From Persicaria tinctoria (lineage: Eukaryota > Streptophyta > Magnoliopsida > Caryophyllales > Polygonaceae), in NCBI GenBank assembly GCA_037127255.1, contig JBANSL010000004.1:50851702-50915701 (forward strand): 64,000 nucleotides of DNA, in the 5' to 3' direction. Positions within the stretch are counted from its first letter, which is position 1. Each line of letters begins with the position of its first letter. This document shows, one piece after another, positions 58,500-64,000 of this stretch. The translations under genes were made by a program, and so were the position numbers. The notes beneath the pieces are model-generated. The model had not been told where the DNA came from and ran no database searches. It worked only from the letters and a program-made list of their open reading frames with translations.

Positions 58500-59560
58500 A
58501 ATCTCTCAACTCCCAGATTAATTCAAAAGCTAGTTTTGCAATACAACGTAGCAGCTGCACATCATATCCAAGCACAAATTCTCAGTCAAACTAAATCCAT
58601 CAATCAAAGAAAACTAAAACCAACAGCAAATATCTAGCCTCAACAGTCCAAGTAGATAACATGAGCAAAACCAACACTAACTCTTCAAACATACTTAGTC
58701 ATATATGATGGTAAAATCAAAGTGCACGTGACTTCAGGGAGTATGAAACCAAGAAGAATTAAAAGCATAATCATACCATACCACAAATTATCATCCCGGT
58801 TACAAATAGAAACGTCAACAAGAACAAAGCCAATAATAGATTATAAAGCATGAATAAATTGAGTGCTGAAACAAATCAAATTTGTATAACCCTGTTCAAA
58901 ACAAACAAACACTCAACTAATTCTGCAATATTACATCAAAGCATCAACAATCCCTTAACCCACATCAAAGAACACTTAAGCATAGGAACCTCACAACACA
59001 ATTCAACCCTTTCACTAATTCAGAATCAAGATTCACCAAACTCATATTAGAATCTGATTGTAAGTGACAAGGGGAATCGATTTCGAACCTGCACATACCG
59101 ATGGAGATTGAAATCGAAGCTAGCGGCAACAAGGTATGCTTGGGCGGAGATTGAAATCGAAGCCGGCAGCACATCCGGGAGCAACAGCGGAGCGTTCGAG
59201 AAGCACTTGCGTGAGAGGCTAGGGTTCCGACTGCGACGCGGGGACAATAGCTGGAACTCATGGGGATGAAGGCGACCGCCAGCGGTGGAGGTGCGGGTTG
59301 AGAAGCGCCGGCTTAGGGTTCAGGCCAAGAGATGGGCGAAGAGTGGAGAGGTGATCGACGGTGGTTGCTGGCGGCGGTGATAGGGCATGGTGAACAGAAA
59401 GAGAGAGGAAGAAGGGACAATGGAAGGAAAGGAGGGAGACAAAGGCTCTGTTTTTTTTTGTTTTTTTTTATCTTCTGAAACTGCAGCTTATTAGGAGTAT
59501 TTTCGAAAGACAAAGAGTACTAAAACGCTAAAAAAAATCTAAAAAAAATACTAACCTTAG
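58500..59560 (-). other. Gene-like insertion, unassigned
   Basis: On the minus strand it begins CT-rich (about 59480), has a GC-rich first-exon-like block (59060-59400) with an internal duplication of a 'gagattgaaatcgaagc' segment, and then AT-rich intron-like DNA after a GTATGT donor near 59100. It interrupts the LTR element's coding region and may be captured host DNA. Ends not defined. Confidence 0.4.
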
Positions 59561-59612
59561 GTGGCGCTTTATTTAATGTCATTAGCTTGACATTTAGATA
59601 TACCTCTAAGAT

Positions 59613-60338
59613 CTACTCAGACATCGTTAATGTCCTCAGCAACTTGTCAAATTCCTGAGCACATATTCCACACAAGTATATATAATATATCGATAAATTA
59701 AAACTAAATAATATTGCAGACAAAAACCGTTTCAACTTATCAAATATGCAAGCATGACTCTCAGCAGAGGGTATGTAATACCACCAATTCAGTTTTATTG
59801 ATGGCTTCTCAAAATATGCGCTCCTCTTTTGCCATCTCTTAGCTCTTTGTCCGTTTGCACCCTCATCAAATTCAAACAATAGAATCCTCTTTGTCAAATT
59901 TTCCTCATTTTGCTCATCTATCCAATCTCCTAAGATCTCCTCGTCAAGGGAGATGATAGCGTAGTCGTCACTAACCACCACCTTCGTCTGCCTAGGAAAA
60001 ATCTCTGAAATAATTGGAATTGTAATTTGTTGAGCCACTTGGATCCGCCTCATCTCATTATTGAAATCGGTTTGGATCTTTACAAGTTGGGACTCCATTG
60101 CAGCAAAGTGCTCTTCCATACGTGGCAACATGGACGATTCTTGTGATGTTTGCGGAGCCAGACATGGAAGCTCTAGTTGTTCGATTTGGAGCTCTAATTG
60201 TGCAATCTCATGTATGATATCCATCTCACGAGAAAGTTGAGTTTTGCGAAAAATGATGTACTTCCTTAACCTTTTCAATCGGAACCCTAAACACTGGACA
60301 ATCTTTAAATATATGATTAGAAACTCCGCAAAAATCAC
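59613..60338 (-). CDS. Coiled-coil ORF after the PBS, function unknown
   Basis: 241 residues. The likely start is the internal methionine at residue 39 (MDIIHEIAQLELQIEQLELP). Residues 39-60 and 70-100 are coiled-coil-like; a later part has acidic ISLDEEILGDWIDEQNEENL and KRILLFEFDEGANGQRAKRW. The last 40 residues are hydrophobic and may be read-through. No gag zinc knuckle or pol motif. It starts about 160-280 bases after the PBS, the same relative place as the family A coiled-coil ORF. Confidence 0.5.
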   Translation of the reverse strand: MIFAEFLIIYLKIVQCLGFRLKRLRKYIIFRKTQLSREMDIIHEIAQLELQIEQLELPCLAPQTSQESSMLPRMEEHFAAMESQLVKIQTDFNNEMRRIQVAQQITIPIISEIFPRQTKVVVSDDYAIISLDEEILGDWIDEQNEENLTKRILLFEFDEGANGQRAKRWQKRSAYFEKPSIKLNWWYYIPSAESHACIFDKLKRFLSAILFSFNLSIYYIYLCGICAQEFDKLLRTLTMSE

Positions 60339-60495
60339 AAAATAAACCCTGAGTCATCTTTAGAGGCACACACCTAGACACACGAACACAAACAATTAGT
60401 AGCACGGGTGTTATGAACCGTAAGATAGGCTCACAACAAAGTTAACTATATACAATAATCGGCAAACACACAGAACAAAGAAATAAACTTTGATT

Positions 60496-60512
60496 CCCCG
60501 GCAACGGCGCCA
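60496..60512 (-). promoter_or_regulatory. Tat/Athila-type primer binding site
   Basis: Minus strand tggcgccgttgccgggg, identical to that at 48599-48615 and four bases from the LTR end. Confidence 0.88.
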
Positions 60513-60516
60513 AATT

Positions 60517-61688
60517 TGACAGGCCTAATGTCGTTATGCCAAATCAAAGTAAATTCCTAAGGTGCAAACTATAACAAGTATAGTAGGTAAGTTAGGGTCG
60601 AACCCACAGGGAAACAGAATCAATTGTAAGAGCAAGTATTATTACCCAAAAGTAACCAATTCAAGGGAGAGTTTTGTGTGTAAGCAATAGTGACAGAACA
60701 AGTTGCAAATATATGATGGAAAAGTATTACACCAGGTAATTATCCGCACAACAATTGAGATGGTTCATCATCGAATTCTATGAGTCTCAAGTTCTAATGT
60801 CCAGTAATTGTTCTCAATTCAGATCGTGTAATAGCTTTTAGTCCTACCAGTCCTAAAAGCACTTATCACCAAATTATAATGAGATACAAGCGATTCTAAC
60901 AACCCGTTAAAATAGCTTGTAATCGAATCTCCTTCAGAATCTAACATAAGCAACCGACTTATGATGATTGTGTTTGCTACAATGGATCTACAACCCCAAA
61001 CCTGGAGTTGGAAACCCTAGCAATATGACTAGTATCGATAAACCTAGGTGATCAATCCAGATTAACCAATAATAAGCAATCAAGCAATAAGCTCAGGAGA
61101 TCGAAACAATTAACAAAGGACGAACTAGAGTAGAATACTCACAACCAATTCAATCGAAGGCTTCAAAGAACCAAGTGTAACAAAGGAGAGTTAGTTCTCC
61201 ATAGGGTTTGTGAGATGAAGAAAAGGAAAAATACGTCTCTGGAAAATAACCTAAAACCAACTGGCTTCCTTCTCGGAAATAATATATCCTAATTAAAGGG
61301 TTTAAAATCCCGTAAAAATATAAATTAACAACTAATAAGATAGGGGAAAATCGGATAAGAATCCGTCTCCAGGGACTGACGCGGGCGCATCATGTAGCAG
61401 CGCGGGCGCGTCAGTGAATGTCTTGATACTTCTCTCTGATGCAACGACGCAAGTACTCCCTCCTAGCAGCGCGGGCACGTCAGTAGCAGCGCGGCCGCGC
61501 CAAGCTCGCCTGATTCCAGCTGCTTCCGAATTTCTTCACTTTAACTCTTCTATAACTTGCATGATCCTATGATTTCTTCAACTTCTTCAACAAGTTCTGA
61601 ATCACCAAGTTCATACAAATATCTCTCACAATGACATTTAAATGATGATAAAAACTACTAAATGCGCTATAGAATATATCGCATATCA
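60517..61688 (-). mobile_element. LTR, 1172 bp
   Basis: Minus-strand start tgatatgcgatatatt (61688), end aggcctgtca (60517). It resembles the split LTR at 50066-56684 in layout, but the two are clearly different in sequence, so they are not a recent LTR pair. Confidence 0.65.
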
Positions 61689-63156
61689 GCCTAGCGACTA
61701 TAAAATCTAGAGCTTGTAAATAGACATTTATTTTTGGGACTTTTGGACATTGTTGCTTTTGTTTGTTTTTGGTTTTGAACATTTTTAGTTTTTCTATTGT
61801 GGGTATATGTCTTATGCACTTTTCAGGTCCATGGATAAGCTATATTCAGACTCAGCCCAGGCGGTTCCTTTTATTCAAAATTATGAAGCCATGTACGCCT
61901 GTCTAGTGAGTTTCTTTCTTTACCCTTGTTTATATACAGTGAGGACACTGTAATGTTTAAGTATGGGGTGGGGGAAGGGCTTACTTTATGCATACTTACT
62001 TTATTTGACATATATGTGCATTATTTCTTTGAATTGCTACATGGCTATTTTGGAATGCATTATTGATTTATGTGCTTATATGCATGTTTTCCATTCGTTG
62101 AAAAAAATGACCCCCATTGAAAATTTTGATTAGTGTCATGGAAGCTTAAATTGAACTCGACGGTGCAGAAAATTGGATTCATTAGAGATATAGCATGAAA
62201 TTGCCTAGTAAAGGGAAGTCACAATGAAATGCATATTTTCTTGAAAACCATGAAATGAGGTAAAATTTGATGTTGCTTTTGACATGTTGCATGATAAAAG
62301 GATGGAGGACTTTATATTTCCATATAATGCTCACATTGTTTATAATCCTAGCCTTACCTATTCTTATGCATTACACAAAGCCATATTATGCCTTATTTCA
62401 ATTATTGCTCCACATGAACTAAATATTGCCATTCTTTACCTTATCCGGGGATTATGTTGAGAATGATGTTACATTATGGAGATGTTATATGGTTGTTGTG
62501 TTGTTAAATATCTTATATGGAGTTTAGAAGGAAATTGTTTGAAAAATATGGAAAATTTAATGAGTGAAAGAAAATCCAATCACCTCAGGAGATAAAGGTA
62601 GATTGACACTGCTCTCTGAGATAATAGTTTGGAGAGATGGGACACATTGTGAGGAGTCCAAAGCACTAAGTATCCGGGGCCATTCATGACACCCATGTTT
62701 GCGACTCGCGAGAAGGCAGTGCTGAGGTTAGAGAGGTAAAAGCATTATTATGAACAGAAGCAATATGAAAGGTGATGAATCTTATGGAGAAGGAATGTGG
62801 AAATTCAATTTGGAAATACTCCATTTCCCCGGATCAAAAGCACCACATGGCCAAAAACTGCCCACCTTTAGCCTTTTACCAATCTACTCCTTATTTGAGC
62901 TTAAATTAAAGTCCTCTTGATTATTAATGCTTTGTCACTTATGAATGTTTTTGCATAACCCTCCTTTTGTGAGTAGATGTTGCTCTTTAAATTGCACATG
63001 CATGGATCTGTGACACAAGTACCTTTTCGAGGATGGTAATTGACTGCAGGGATATATGAGAATGAATCTAATATGTTGAGAGTTTTGAATTCTTCCCCTG
63101 AATGAAAAATAAAGGTATTGCTTGAGGACAAGCAAGCTTAAGTATGGAGTGTTTGT
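61689..63156 (+). mobile_element. Family A internal region, plus orientation
   Basis: Inverted homologue of 46202-47680. Carries both polypurine-like motifs (about 61932-61978 and 63119-63156). Starts abruptly at 61689 inside the homologous region, so its 5' part is missing. Confidence 0.85.
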
Positions 63157-64000
63157 TGTGAGCCTAATTTGCCATGTTTTACACTTACTTTTATATCGGT
63201 TTCTGCATACATTACATTCATTTGGGTTAGAATAATACAGAATCTGTGTATTTTACACTTATTTGCAATATATGGAGGTCTACACAAGTTTTGGTTATAT
63301 TTCGCAGAAATCGGACGCACTTTGAAGCTTAAAGGAAACTCATGGAGAAGCTAAGGATGTTGCAGCTGGGGAAAACGCAATTTTTCACCATTCTTCATTC
63401 TGAATCAAGCTTCGATGTCTTCATGAGAGTTGTAGCCCTCGGAAAGAGCTTTCCAACACATAGTCATATGTGTCAATCCGACGAACGAGGACTCAGGAAA
63501 GTGTATTTCAAGAATAGAGCAGAAAGCTGAGAGAACTCTACTCGAGATCGACTAGCATCTACTCGATCTCGACGAGGGCTGTCCGAGCAGACCTGGTCGA
63601 GCAGAGCTGGTCGAGGACACCGAGTCAGAGACAACTCGACTCCCGGAACCCTACTGGATCTCGAGTAACCCTAGTCGAGATCGACCACACTTCAGAGCCA
63701 TGTCCGGAGTCGACAAGCTGTGCCAAGTCGAGAAGCCGAGGACGAAGACGCAGACCACCTCTACTCGATCTCGAGGAGGCTTAGTCGAGATCGAGGAGCC
63801 CGGAGCCAAAGTCCGACCATGTCGAGTAGATCTACCCGGGAAGACCTAGTCGATGAGCAAATCTACTCGAGACAGAGTAGGGCTACTCGAGATCGACTAT
63901 ACTTGTGAGCCAAGATAGGAGCCTTGTCGAGCAGAGCCACCCGACCAAGCCAACTAGATGACAGTTCCTACTCGATACAGAGTAGAGCTACTCGAGATCG
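63157..64000 (+). mobile_element. Family A 3' LTR, partial (cut by window end)
   Basis: Starts tgtgagcctaatttgcc, matching the family A LTR start. From 63536 it enters the GTCGAG/CTCGAT array and runs off the window. Confidence 0.85.
63536..64000. repeat. gtcgagatcgac / ctactcgatctcgac array in LTR
   Basis: About twenty degenerate copies with varying spacing; arrangement differs from the arrays at 45360-45810, so the array turns over rapidly within the family. Confidence 0.8.

Larger units (their letters stand above)
56685..60516 (-). mobile_element. Internal region of a Tat-like non-autonomous LTR element
   Basis: Lies between a polypurine motif on the left (56685-56735) and a PBS on the right (60496-60512), minus orientation. 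A second polypurine-like motif is at about 58036-58085 (minus: ctttgaggacaaagtaagat). The segment 57090-57170 matches the small element at 31095-31180. It holds one intact 241-residue ORF, a remnant ORF at 58112-58480, and a foreign-looking GC-rich insertion at about 58500-59560. Confidence 0.65.

Noticed and set aside
50066..61688. A single recent LTR retrotransposon with identical LTRs
   Set aside because: The two LTRs differ strongly over their length and the outer flanks do not share a clean 5-bp duplication.

Overview
The window is nuclear DNA from a repeat-rich flowering plant, most likely a eudicot. It holds Ty1/copia Sirevirus and Tat/Athila-type LTR elements, CACTA transposons with gene cargo, small TIR elements, and fragments of plant genes with introns (TDY-class MAP kinase, RBOH oxidase, Gemin2, SOQ1, FAR1, beta-tubulin). 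There are no operons, rRNA genes or CRISPR arrays. Almost all of it is nested transposable elements. I see no intact host gene; the least damaged host-like ORF is a short FAR1-domain protein. No similarity search could be run, so family names rest on motifs and protein patterns recognised by eye.

Layout. 1-7.9 kb: AT-rich DNA with microsatellites and a foldback MITE (1409-1626), an unidentified gene fragment, a truncated FAR1-type ORF (5492-5980), a broken beta-tubulin pseudogene on the minus strand (about 6770-7560) and one orphan CACTA end (7876). 8.4-28.5 kb: a large non-coding LTR element (PBS 8411, LTR 26529-27840) followed directly by a second, truncated internal copy (27841-28543). A 12.8 kb CACTA element (8930-21741, TSD cct) sits inside the first copy, and the second copy preserves its empty site. 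Inside the CACTA lies a 7.1 kb TIR element (9816-16940, 8-bp TSD) carrying at least five host gene fragments in one orientation, plus a Tourist MITE (17132-17481) and a tRNA-like sequence.

28.5-33.9 kb: a small LTR element split by a solo LTR (29392-30804, TSD ctccc), a tandem-repeat block and a GCCTAGGC-rich insertion. 34.0-43.7 kb: a nearly complete Sirevirus on the minus strand (34015-43663, TSD tcctg) with gag, pol and a 571-residue third ORF. Its LTRs differ by about 2% by eye, so it is young, but gag has a frame break. 44.3-64.0 kb: non-autonomous Tat/Athila-like LTR elements with the GGCGCCGTTGCCGGGG-type primer site, in both orientations. A second CACTA element (51022-56408, TSD gca) lies inside one LTR and carries spliced-looking RBOH and SOQ1 fragments.

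The most informative signals are: the three-level nesting with target duplications at each level; gene fragments gathered in sense orientation with splice sites kept; the Sirevirus third ORF, which looks nuclear rather than envelope-like; and a short coiled-coil ORF at the same place after the primer site in two different non-autonomous LTR elements.
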